Shown: positions 55,952 through 64,000 of the stretch, in pieces | Layout: each line of letters starts with the position of its first letter | Position numbering within the stretch: position 1 is the stretch's first letter | Assembly: GCA_029215795.1 (NCBI GenBank) | Contig: JARDYH010000001.1 | Location: 297,048,654-297,112,653 of the forward strand | DNA length: 64,000 nucleotides | Source: Anniella stebbinsi | Lineage: Eukaryota; Chordata; Lepidosauria; Squamata; Anniellidae | Reading direction: 5' to 3' | Notes under the pieces: generated by a model | Database searches by the model: none | What the model was told of the DNA's origin: nothing | The model's input: only the letters and a program-made list of their open reading frames with translations | Program-made: the position numbers and the translations under genes

Positions 55952-58483
55952 TTACTCCCCCGCGGGCATGAGGGTGGGGTATCCCAGCAGGGGCAGATTG
56001 ACCTTGAGGAAGACCAGCTGCTCCACAATCTCAGCGTCCAAGCGAGAGCGGTGGGGTGTGACCACGTCGCCCGCCATGGAAAACACCCGCTCGCTTGGAA
56101 CGCTGGACGGTGGGCAGCTGATTCTGTCCATGGCCACCCGCGCCAGATCAGGCCACATCTGGTGCCGAGATGACCAGTAGGCCAGGGGTTCGATGGAGCC
56201 GTCCTCCATCTGCTCCGCCAGGTAACGCTGCACTGCTGCTGCAGCGTCATCCTGGCGGCGGCTGGGTTGAGTGCCTCTATGCCCAACCGCAGCCTGCAAA
56301 GCCTTGTCCCAAAACCCCTGGCCTGTCCCCCTGCTGGGTGTGGTGGTGCTGCTGCCGCCGCTGCTGGTGGTGCTCAGCGGACTTAGCGCCTGGGCTTCGC
56401 TGGCCTCCTCCTCTGCCTGCCCAATCCTGGCATCCTGGGCCGCCCGAACGTCCATCACCAGCATTTCCACCCAACCTGCCCGGGAAGTCTGCCCACATAA
56501 CCCATCCTTGATGCGCGGGTCGCACATGGTGGCCAACATGTACTGCCTCTCGTTGTAGAGAGGCTGGACCCGGCGGGATAGGCTTTCCCTCAGCCTCGTC
56601 ACCACTTCCCGCACCTCTGGCAGGAAGCGCCTGCCGGTGACGGCATCCCCGGCCTCCAGAAACTCGCCCATCTGATTCTGGAGATGCCTGGCCACGGGGA
56701 GCACCTGGCTGAGAAGGGCAGTGCTGCTGCTCAGGGTCTCGGTGGCCTCAAGGAACGGCTTGAGGACCACCAGAAGCTGGGACATGGCCTCCCACTGCTG
56801 CCTGGACAGTGGGGCCTGGATGCCAATGTCCCCGACCCTGAACATCTCGTGGACAACACGCTGTTGCTCCACCATACGCTCGAGCATGTGGTAGGTGGAG
56901 TTCCAACGTGTTGCCACGTCCTGCACTAGCCGGTGCTGCGGAAGTCCCAGCTCCTGCTGCTTCTCCCGCAGCAACCGACTGCCCTTCACGCTGTGGTGGA
57001 AATGCCCAGCCACCTTCCTGCAGCTCTCTAGGAGATTACGGATTTGGGGAGGGAGAGGGGCCTTGCTGCCTCCAAGGCCATCCCTCACGACCAGGTTGAA
57101 GACGTGCGCGATGCAGCGGATGCCCTCAAATCTGCCATCGCGCACCGCCTTCAGCATATTGGCTCCCCCGTCCGTGACCATGTAACCGCGGGTGTGCTGG
57201 TGCCCGCCCAGCCACCCTGCCACCATGCGGTTCATGGCCTCCGTAATCTCCTCCGCCGTGTGGGACTGGTCCATGACTGCGGTATGAAGGAGGGCCCAGC
57301 GGCAGCCCTCCTTCCCAGTCCCAGAAGTCCTGGGTGCTTCCTGCCCTGAGGCTCCCCACCAGTGAGCCGTCAGGGACAGGTAAGCGTGCACTCCTCCTTC
57401 GCTGGACCAGATGTCCGAAGTGAAGTGCACCTTCTGTGCCTCTGCCTGGCACAGACGACCCAGAACTAACTCCCTGCATGCCTGGTACAGGGAGGGCACC
57501 ACACGCCTGCTCAGGGTGGTGCGACACGGCGGCTTGTAGTATGGAACCACAAGAGCCATCAGCCTCTTGAAGCCTGCGTTCTCGACGAGGCTGAATGGCT
57601 GGTCATCCAACGCCACCATCTCACCGATGCAATTGGTGATCTGGTTGGGCGCTGGAAAACGCCACCTTGTGGCTCCATACTTCCCCCACCCCATCTCTTC
57701 CATGGTGGCCTGGCGAAGCCTCTTGGGGATGGGAGGTCGAGAGCTGGCAGAAGTTGCAGGAGCCTTCTGCTTGCCCTTGCCGCTAGCACCAGTCTGCTGC
57801 GAGGTGCCCGCCTCGGTCCCAAGCAAAACAGACTGGTGGTGCCTCTGCATGTGGTGGCTGAGGTTCGTGGTGGTGAAGTGGCCTGGCATTTTTCCCCTGC
57901 TCACTGACATCTTGCAGTGGCGACAGACAGCAAAGCGGGAATCCACTGCCACCTCAAAGTGGTCCCACACCTTGCTTGCCTGTCGCTTCTGGGGTGACAC
58001 AGACGGCCTGCCGGCGCCTTCGCTCTGTGGTGTCACCTCAGGAGCAAGGGAATGAGTGGAAGAGAGGACGGATTGTGGAGAGTAAGTCTCTGGTGCTGCC
58101 TGCTCTTCCTCTTGCCCCACATCAGAGTCCTCCTTCTCACTCTGAACCTCGCTGACTTCCACAAGATCTGGGAAAAGATCAGTCAGCGGGTTCACAGGCT
58201 CACCCACCAAAGAAGGAGCTGGATATAGTGCTCCTTCTTCATGCCCACTGCTGCTCCCAGCACCTGCCTCATGTTGCTGAAAGAGTGCCCTGCAGGCACT
58301 ACTTTGAGTTGCCTCTGCCTGCTTCTGCTGCCCCAGTGGAGAACGCCTCAGTTTAACTGGGGGTGTGGAAGTAGGCTGCCTGCTGCTGGTCCCAGCAGCA
58401 GCAGCAGCAGCAGCGCCACGCCCAGAGCGGCCTCTCCCAAATGCTGCCTTGGGAGCACCCCCCCTTTGAGTGCCACGCTTCAT
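55952..58483 (-). CDS. hAT transposase with BED zinc finger
   Basis: 843 residues, one uninterrupted frame, catalysing cut-and-paste movement of the element. The N-terminus (1-165) is low-complexity with a poly-Ala run (24-30) from a GCA/GCT microsatellite and an acidic stretch (about 110-130). The BED finger lies at about 168-216: SKVWDHF, C187-x2-C190, then NLSHHMQRHH supplying the histidines. The RNase-H-like core has HFTSDIWS (first Asp, 357), GYMVTDGGANM (second Asp, 438), CIAHVFNLVV (456-465) and VATRWNSTYHML (523-534). The hAT C-terminal domain contains SERVFSMAG (Glu 798, probable third acidic residue) followed by LDAEIVEQLVFLKVNL. Length exceeds the usual 600-700 because of the N-terminal extension. 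Start: the first ATG after the promoter, in an MKRGTQRGG context. All key residues are present, so activity is plausible. Confidence 0.96.
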   Translation of the reverse strand: MKRGTQRGGAPKAAFGRGRSGRGAAAAAAAGTSSRQPTSTPPVKLRRSPLGQQKQAEATQSSACRALFQQHEAGAGSSSGHEEGALYPAPSLVGEPVNPLTDLFPDLVEVSEVQSEKEDSDVGQEEEQAAPETYSPQSVLSSTHSLAPEVTPQSEGAGRPSVSPQKRQASKVWDHFEVAVDSRFAVCRHCKMSVSRGKMPGHFTTTNLSHHMQRHHQSVLLGTEAGTSQQTGASGKGKQKAPATSASSRPPIPKRLRQATMEEMGWGKYGATRWRFPAPNQITNCIGEMVALDDQPFSLVENAGFKRLMALVVPYYKPPCRTTLSRRVVPSLYQACRELVLGRLCQAEAQKVHFTSDIWSSEGGVHAYLSLTAHWWGASGQEAPRTSGTGKEGCRWALLHTAVMDQSHTAEEITEAMNRMVAGWLGGHQHTRGYMVTDGGANMLKAVRDGRFEGIRCIAHVFNLVVRDGLGGSKAPLPPQIRNLLESCRKVAGHFHHSVKGSRLLREKQQELGLPQHRLVQDVATRWNSTYHMLERMVEQQRVVHEMFRVGDIGIQAPLSRQQWEAMSQLLVVLKPFLEATETLSSSTALLSQVLPVARHLQNQMGEFLEAGDAVTGRRFLPEVREVVTRLRESLSRRVQPLYNERQYMLATMCDPRIKDGLCGQTSRAGWVEMLVMDVRAAQDARIGQAEEEASEAQALSPLSTTSSGGSSTTTPSRGTGQGFWDKALQAAVGHRGTQPSRRQDDAAAAVQRYLAEQMEDGSIEPLAYWSSRHQMWPDLARVAMDRISCPPSSVPSERVFSMAGDVVTPHRSRLDAEIVEQLVFLKVNLPLLGYPTLMPAGE

Positions 58484-58595
58484 TTTATTTTTATTATTAT
58501 TTATTTTTATTGTTGTATAAGTGTGTGCTTTGCTGACTTTTTTTGTGTTTGTAGCAGCAGGCTACACAGCCCAGCAACACACACTCACTCACAAG

Positions 58596-58601
<6 letters not shown>

Positions 58602-58642
<41 letters not shown>
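58602..58642. repeat. (GA)n microsatellite in the transposase 5' leader
   Basis: About 20 GA units between the inferred transcription start and the transposase ATG. Confidence 0.95.
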
Positions 58643-58645
<3 letters not shown>

Positions 58646-58950
58646 AGAAATATTTTTTTATTATTTTTGGGGTTTTTTTTCAGAAAGCGAAAGAACAAAA
58701 AACACACTCACTGCAAAGATAAACTGAACTCACAGACAAACAAACGTGCTATCTAAGAAAGGAAAGGCAAGAGAGAAAGGAAAGCCAAGAAAGAGAACAA
58801 GAAAAGCTGAAGTAAAAGATCAGAAACTCCTCAAAACCACCTCCAAATGCAATCAATTCAATCAATACAGTCTCTCCAACACAGCTCCAAAACACTCCCT
58901 AATCTCCTCCACGTTCAACCCACAAAGAGCCAGAAGGGCAGGGCTGAGAG

Positions 58951-58958
58951 AATATATA
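58951..58958 (-). promoter_or_regulatory. TATA box of the transposase promoter
   Basis: TATATATT on the minus strand, 25 bp downstream of a CCAAT box. Transcription would start near 58920-58928, giving a leader of about 440 nt. Inferred from motif spacing. Confidence 0.5.
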
Positions 58959-58982
58959 CTGGTGCCCTCCTCCAGCATTGCG

Positions 58983-58987
58983 ATTGG
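58983..58987 (-). promoter_or_regulatory. CCAAT box (proximal)
   Basis: CCTCCAATCG on the minus strand. A second CCAAT (CACCCAATCC) lies at 59011-59015. Two CCAAT boxes followed by TATA form a conventional core promoter layout. Confidence 0.45.
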
Positions 58988-59095
58988 AGGCTGAAGAAAG
59001 TCTTCACAGGATTGGGTGATTCAGTCATGTATTCTAAAGCACAATTGGTGGATCAAGCTGTCAAACACACACACACAAACACAGCCTCCCCCTCC

Positions 59096-60369
59096 CTTTC
59101 CTGAAGGTTTAAAATAATAAAGTTTAACCTTTGTTTTCCCACTAAAGTATTGCACCAAAGTTTGTGAAATTTTCAGCGTTTGAGCGGGCATAAGTCCTCT
59201 GCCATGTGAGCGAGTTAGAGCTTGGTAGCTCTTCAAACCAACCCATAAATCCCATGTGAAATGCCATGAATAAACCTTTGTTTTCCCACTAAAGTATTGC
59301 ACCAAAGTTTGTGAAATTTTCAGCGTTTGAGCGGGCATAAGTCCTCTGCCATGTGAGCGAGTTAGAGCTTGGTAGCTCTTCAAACCAACCCATAAATCCC
59401 ATGTGAAATGCCATGAATAAACCTTTGTTTTCCCACTAAAGTATTGCACCAAAGTTTGTGAAATTTTCAGCGTTTGAGCGGGCATAAGTCCTCTGCCATG
59501 TGAGCGAGTTAGAGCTTGGTAGCTCTTCAAACCAACCCATAAATCCCATGTGAAATGCCATGAATAAACCTTCGTTTCCCACTAAAATATTGCACCTAGC
59601 TTTCGGAAATTTCACACACATTTGAAGTGAAGTGTTCCCTGCAATGTGCCAAAGTTTCCCGTTTGTATCTTTGAAAATAAAAAAATGGGAGGCAAAACTG
59701 TATTTTACCCCACTGCTACCCAATTTTCAACAATTCATTGCCAACACATGCCTGCAGCTAGCTGTCTGAAATTTTACACACATATCAAGGGAAGTGTTCC
59801 CTGTAATGTGCCGAAGTGTCCTGTTTGTATCTTTAAAAATAAAAAAATGGGAGGCATAACTGCATTTACCCCACTACTACCCATTTTTCAAAAATTAATT
59901 GCCACACCAGGCAAGCACCCACGGTTCTGAGATTTCACACACGTGGGTCCCAAGGTACCTCCTACAATGTGGCAAAGTTTCATGTGTGTAACTTTAAAAA
60001 TGACCGAGTTATAGGCATTCCTGGTTATTTATTAAAAAATTAATTGCCACAAACTGCATGCACCAATCTTTCTGAAATTTCTCACAGATACCTATCCCTA
60101 ACCAGTGTACAATCTGCCCAAGTTTCATCCTTCTATCATTAAAAATGAAAAAGTTGTAGGCGTTTTTGTAAAACAACAATACTTTGCTATAGGAAAATGC
60201 ATTTAAAATGGCGTCCGATCCGCCGATCCGATCCGATCCGGATCGGATCTCATCGGATCGGATCGGATCGGATGTGTACCGGATCAGATCGGATCGGATC
60301 GGATTTTCCGATTTTTGGGGCGGATCGGATTCGGATCGTGGATCGGATCCGATCCGATGCACACCCCTA
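59096..60369 (-). repeat. right terminal inverted repeat of the hAT
   Basis: About 1.27 kb, the mirror of 48651-50355. It has three 147-bp units (GCTCTTCAAACC at 59229, 59376 and 59523) where the left arm has six. The outer end reads TAGGGGTGTGCA inward. Confidence 0.95.
60216..60357 (-). repeat. subterminal GATCGG array (right)
   Basis: Dense GATCGGATC/GATCCGATCC motifs next to the right tip. Their arrangement differs from the left array more than the adjacent TIR does. Confidence 0.85.
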
Positions 60370-60377
60370 GTAAAGAC
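60370..60377 (+). repeat. right 8-bp target duplication
   Basis: GTAAAGAC, identical to 48643-48650. Confidence 0.95.
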
Positions 60378-60431
60378 TCCTGAACAGTATTACCCTTACA
60401 CTAAGGTAGACCCTCTCAACATCTTCTCACC

Positions 60432-60926
60432 AAAGTTCTGGGCTCCACACTTCAAGAAGGATGCAGACAAGCTGGAGTTTGTTCAGAGGAGAGCAAAAAG
60501 GATGGTCAGGGGTTTGGAAACAGAGCCCTATGAGAAGAGACTGAAAGAACTGTTTAACCTGGAGAAGAGGAGATTGAGGGGAGACATGATAGCATTCTTC
60601 AAATATTTGAAAGGTTGTCACACAGAGGAGGGCCAGGATCTCTTCTCAATCAACCCAGAGTGCAGGACATGGAATAATGGGCTCAAGTTACAGGAAACCA
60701 GATTCCAGCTGGACGTCAGGAAAAACTTCCTGAGTGTTAGAGCAATATGACAATGGAACCAATTACCCAGGGAGATCGTGGGCTCTCCCACATTAGAGGC
60801 ATTCAAGAGGCAGCTGGACAACCATCTGTCAGGGATGCTTTAAGGTGGATTCCTGCATTGAGCAGGGGGTTGGACTTGATGGCCTTATAGACCCCTTCCA
60901 ACTCTAGGATTCTATGATTCTATGAC
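60432..60926 (+). mobile_element. CR1 LINE 3' end
   Basis: 5'-truncated CR1. The translated stretch [54 protein letters not shown] and [10 protein letters not shown] is the conserved C-terminal segment of the CR1 polymerase protein. It ends in GGATTCTATGATTCTATGAC. Inactive. It lies 54 bp beyond the hAT target duplication. Confidence 0.93.
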
Positions 60927-61341
60927 TAAATCTACTCTCTAAGAAACAGAACAAATAATGTAGGCTATCTTGATGTACGTTCATTGGACATGAATGTATT
61001 TGTGGAGAAAAGAAAGAAACAGTGAGCCAAAAGAGATGTGATATCAAATGTGTGGATGCATTTAAAGCAGGGTAGGTAACACATGACCCATGGGCCTCAT
61101 GTGGATTCCACTCTCACCCCTGCTGTGGCATCTGCCACCCCTGCTGCCTCAAAACCTACATATTTGAGGAGTTCTAAAACACCTGGGCACTATCCAGGTA
61201 CAGGAACACCCTGCTGTCTTCTATGGAGAGAAACACTTTGTGTCCTTAGAGGAATCCCCTCACACTCTCTTAGTTATATGTGAATTTGGGGAAGTTCAAG
61301 ATAAGGAGAGACTTGTGTTTTTAAAGTCTATAAAACATTTT
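60927..61341. other. no gene seen
   Basis: Unique-looking spacer. Confidence 0.4.
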
Positions 61342-61462
61342 ATGGATGTTTAGACAGGAAAAACTTCTACAATTCTAAGGAAGCCCAGGCCAGCATGGCT
61401 GACTGGAGGGATGCTGGAGTTGTATGACTTTTTTTTGTCTGGACATGAATACAATTATGCCC
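61342..61462. mobile_element. foldback MITE (CCTACAACTCCCAG family)
   Basis: ATGTTTAGACAGGAAAAACT...GCCAGCATGGCTGACTGG...GGAGTTGTATGACTTTTTTTTGTCTGGACATG. Same palindromic layout as 200-334, more diverged. Confidence 0.7.
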
Positions 61463-61589
61463 TAAAACATTATGCATACTACACCTGTTAAAGCACCAGA
61501 TATTGTATTTAACAAGAATTTTAAAAATCCAAACTCTTATTTTAACATACAAAAGTTACAATTTCAGTGAACAAAAAAAACTCATTCCC

Positions 61590-61726
61590 AGAGGGTAGCT
61601 CTCTTAGTCTACTGCAGCAAAAACAATTGAAGTGTTTTAAAGACCAACTAATTTATTCTAGCATAAACTTTTGTTTATGCATCTGATGAAGTGGACTATA
61701 GTCCACAAAAGGTTATGCAAAAAAGA
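61590..61726 (-). repeat. dispersed repeat with CTGATGA hairpin
   Basis: The plus strand has GTAGCTCTCTTAGTCTACTG...AGACCAACTAATTTATTC, the reverse complement of the block after the core at 12596-12735. CATCTGATGAAGTGGACTAT and AGTCCACAAAAGGTTATGC follow. GTGGAC/GTCCAC forms a perfect 6-bp stem. Confidence 0.6.
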
Positions 61727-61811
61727 GGGGGGGGGGAAACCAGAACAACCCCCTCCCCAAAGTGAACACCTTTCTTGCTGTGAAGTGCCAATATTATTTA
61801 ATGATAAAGTA

Positions 61812-62127
61812 GGCTGACCATATGAAAAGGAAGACAGGGCTCCTATAGCTTTAACAGTTGTAGAGAAAGGGGGATTTCAACCAGTGTCATTTATATGCAA
61901 TTAGTTCCTGGTGAAATTCCCTCTTCATCACAACAGTTAAAGTTGCAGGGGCCCTGCCTTCTTTTGTATATGGTCACTCTAGTATAGTGCCTGCAACTTT
62001 AACTGTTGTGGTGAAGAGGGAATTTCACCAGGAACTAATTGCATACAAATGACACTAGCTGAAATTCCCTTTTCACTACAACTGTTAAAGTTACAGGAGC
62101 CCTGTCCTCCTTTTCATATGGTCAGCC
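61812..62127. mobile_element. 316-bp palindromic MITE, copy 5
   Basis: It starts GGCTGACCATATGAAAAGGA and ends TCCTTTTCATATGGTCAGCC, perfect 20-bp ends. TA lies on both sides. It is the best preserved terminal pair of the family in this window. Confidence 0.92.
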
Positions 62128-63038
62128 TAAATAAAGGAACCTTTCCATTTCCTTAAGTCCTCTTCACAATTCCCATCACTGGGGTTTAGTCACTGGTTCT
62201 GGAAATACAATCAATAGGTTATCTTTGAATGTAGACTTTAAGGGTTTCTCCTTTAGCTTTGAGACATTCTCCATTGTAAGATGACAGGCAAAATATCTTC
62301 TGATTCCATGCTTACATGGCAAGGAAATGCTTTCAATAAGCAGATGAACATCCATAGAAGTCACAGACCTTACTTAAGCCAGAGGGATCCATTTAAGGGC
62401 CATATATTGAGGATATTTAAAACTTTTGGGAATGGGTGGGGAGAGAATGGCTCCACATAGCAGTTTCACTGTAATATCAATTATGAACATATTTAGCATT
62501 AGACATTTCCTAACTACATTTACTTTGCTGTCTATTCCAATTTACCCATCTGGGACCCAGTGCTCTTGTAAAACAGTATCTGGTTCATTCTGGCCTATTT
62601 AATTTGAGCATTTTCAAATGTTTTCCCTGTGTCTTTCTGTGCCACCTTATAAATTATTTCAAGATCTTTTAAAAATGTTTTGTCCAAGGGTGGCACTGTG
62701 CTTAAAGTGGTCAGCAGCATGTCTGCATGCTTTTAAAGTGGCATGGGCTACAAATGCCTTATTAATCCTGTATTTTCCCCCAAAGCCACCTGGGAAATTC
62801 ATCAAAATCTACATTTTTGCAATTCTATGTGAATTTCTAATGAATGCCATTACCATGGAAAGAACTCAGACATGCATGAAAGCATCCAAGTCTGCTGGGA
62901 AATATAATTCCCATGCTTCACAGGATTCACAAGTATCGCCACACATGTTCATTGCCGCATCCAAGACATAGGTCTATATTTTAAATGGTTTACAGCATCC
63001 GAGGTTGCTATAGTGGACATATATGGCAGGGTCTAGGG
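62128..63038. other. no gene seen
   Basis: AT-rich. The 117-codon frame at 62618-62971 has no recognisable domain. Confidence 0.4.
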
Positions 63039-63362
63039 CAGGAGTGTTGAAATGCTTTCAGCCAATTTCAGAGAAGCTCTCGCGCTTCGAATTCCAGTGT
63101 TCGGTCAGGCCAAAGCAAAACAGGAGCAAAAAATGCCAGCATGTTTTAACTTAAAGCTCTTACTGCCAGTAATTAAGCCTTAGGAGAGGCATGTAAACCT
63201 TTTAGAAGGAGGGGCATGCAAAAACTGAGAACCTATCAAATGCCTGGAAGTTGGGGAAGGGGCTGTGGCCAAGGGAAACGGCGTTGCCATCTGGGAAACC
63301 CCAGAGGACTGGGGTCCATGGAAGTCCAGATTGGCTTGCAGACTTTAGAATTGACACCCCTG
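63039..63362 (+). mobile_element. non-autonomous hAT element with target duplication
   Basis: It starts CAGGAGTGTTGAAATGC and ends GAATTGACACCCCTG. The flanks GTCTAGGG (63031-63038) and GTCTCGGG (63363-63370) agree at 7 of 8 bases. Same family as 9371-9691. No transposase, and its termini differ from the 11.7-kb hAT (CAGGRGTG against TAGGGRTGTGCA). Confidence 0.85.
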
Positions 63363-63734
63363 GTCTCGGGTCTGCTGCATCATTCCTAGGGGGCTGTCTA
63401 AATGTTCAGAAAGCCTCAGGGTGGGTGCACGGTGATGTAGCATCGATTGTGCACCCAACCCCGGGGCTTTCCGCCAAAGCTCCCTCCTTGGTGTCAGGAT
63501 TACCCGAAGCCACCCTGGGTGAGGCAAAGCACAGGGTTTTTGAGGGATCCGGCACCAACCTGGTACCATGAAGACACCCCCAGGAGACCTCCATTGATGT
63601 CCCATACCAGTAATGCTGTAGGAAAGCCTAAAGTCTTCAGCACCATTTTTGATGGAAAGGCAGGATTTAATGCATTTCATTAATAAATAAATTAATAAGT
63701 CATGTACGTATTGTGACTGGTAATGATTATTACT
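63363..63734. other. no gene seen
   Basis: Overlapping short frames on both strands without recognisable content. Confidence 0.4.
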
Positions 63735-63912
63735 ACACATAATGGGTTCTAGTCCTAATGGCTAACTATTACCAGAGGCCTATGAAGACCAGTTGCTGGG
63801 AACATGAGTGGGATGTCTTACTTGTCTTACACGGTGGCCACTGTGTGAACAGAATCTTGGACAGAATCCTTTGGTCTGACTCAGCATGCCTCTTCTTATA
63901 TTCTTAGGTTCT
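63735..63912 (+). mobile_element. squamate SINE/LINE 3' unit
   Basis: TGGCTAACTATTACCAGAGG, CAGTTGCTGGGAACATGAG, GGTGGCCACTGTGTGAACAG and CCTTTGGTCTGACTCAGCAT then TTCTTATATTCTT. This block is a common squamate retroposon tail. Confidence 0.65.
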
Positions 63913-64000
63913 AAATAAATAATACAAAAAAAACCAACCCAAATAGCTCAAATTGCTCTGGGTGGCTGCTGACTGACATTTCACCTGCCTTGGGAGAAAT

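Larger units (their letters stand above)
48651..60369 (-). mobile_element. 11.7-kb hAT DNA transposon, apparently intact
   Basis: Both ends start TAGGG(A/G)TGTGCA reading inward, and a perfect 8-bp duplication (GTAAAGAC) flanks the element. From left to right it contains: a long left inverted repeat (48651-50355), a 165-bp tandem array and duplicated exon-like units (50702-53640), a 30-bp array (53680-54310), a (GGCA)n/142-bp array (54329-55372), the transposase gene on the minus strand (55952-58483), its leader and promoter (58484-59095), and the right inverted repeat (59096-60369). An undamaged transposase frame, matching ends and a perfect duplication imply a young insertion. At 11.7 kb it is much larger than typical hAT elements (2.5-5 kb, general knowledge). 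Confidence 0.95.

Noticed and set aside
56170..57527. Overlapping frames on both strands inside the transposase gene
   Set aside because: Shadows of the GC-rich transposase coding sequence, without recognisable domains.
60208..60750. 180-codon frame joining the hAT end to a CR1 polymerase fragment
   Set aside because: It is a chance read-through from the GATCGG array into the CR1 tail. The first part is repeat DNA and the join is just the insertion boundary.
1..64000. Endogenous retrovirus or LTR retrotransposon
   Set aside because: No paired LTRs, primer-binding site, or gag/protease/integrase-like coding sequence is visible. All reverse transcriptases here are non-LTR types (CR1, L2, L1).

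Overview
The window is non-bacterial. It looks like AT-rich intergenic or intronic DNA of a squamate reptile, probably a lizard. The evidence is its repeat content: CR1 retroposons ending in the typical ATTCTATG repeats, an L2-type LINE, a near full-length L1, tRNA-derived SINEs of a kind common in squamates, and many small DNA transposons. No complete host gene is visible. Two places on the minus strand resemble alternative first exons of a host gene running off the left edge: a CpG-rich segment with a donor at 13602, and a TATA-driven mini-exon with a donor at 1031. Both are inferences.

Layout. 1-10.8 kb: mostly unique DNA with SINE, CR1 and hAT-like MITE copies. 10.8-28 kb: copies of a family rich in ATGCGCAT-like motifs (called here the 'GCGC element'), TA-flanked 316-bp palindromic MITEs, a 1.26-kb foldback element and an L2 LINE. 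28-38.7 kb: more GCGC copies, SINEs and quiet DNA. 38.7-44.3 kb: an L1 on the minus strand with an intact ORF1 and an ORF2 broken by frameshifts. 44.3-48.6 kb: a cluster of terminal-inverted-repeat MITEs. 48,651-60,369: a single 11.7-kb hAT transposon. 60.4-64 kb: CR1, MITEs and a non-autonomous hAT.

The large hAT transposon is the main discovery. It is flanked by a perfect 8-bp target duplication (GTAAAGAC). Its terminal inverted repeats are unusually long (about 1.7 and 1.27 kb) and are themselves built of diverged tandem units. GATCGG-rich arrays sit just inside the ends. It carries an uninterrupted 843-residue BED/hAT transposase on the minus strand, with all three expected acidic residues and a plausible CCAAT/TATA promoter. 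Downstream of the transposase, on the same strand, lies what looks like a second, spliced gene made of duplicated exons. Five short exons alternate between 116 and 115 nt. Each has the same polypyrimidine-CAG acceptor, a good GTAAG donor, and a 160-210 bp intron (502 bp where a MITE has inserted). They sit between a repeat-rich upstream exon and a terminal exon of five 165-bp units, which ends in a stop codon and an AATAAA signal 47 bp later. One exon path (skipping two exons) is open from start to stop. Many large overlapping open frames on both strands here are by-products of repeat periods divisible by three.

How the parts may work together (inference): the transposase would bind the terminal or subterminal arrays and mobilise the element. 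The exon array may encode a low-complexity accessory protein, or a spliced non-coding transcript ending at the distal poly(A) site. Boundaries of degenerate repeats are approximate, and family names are given only where the coding sequence or termini support them.
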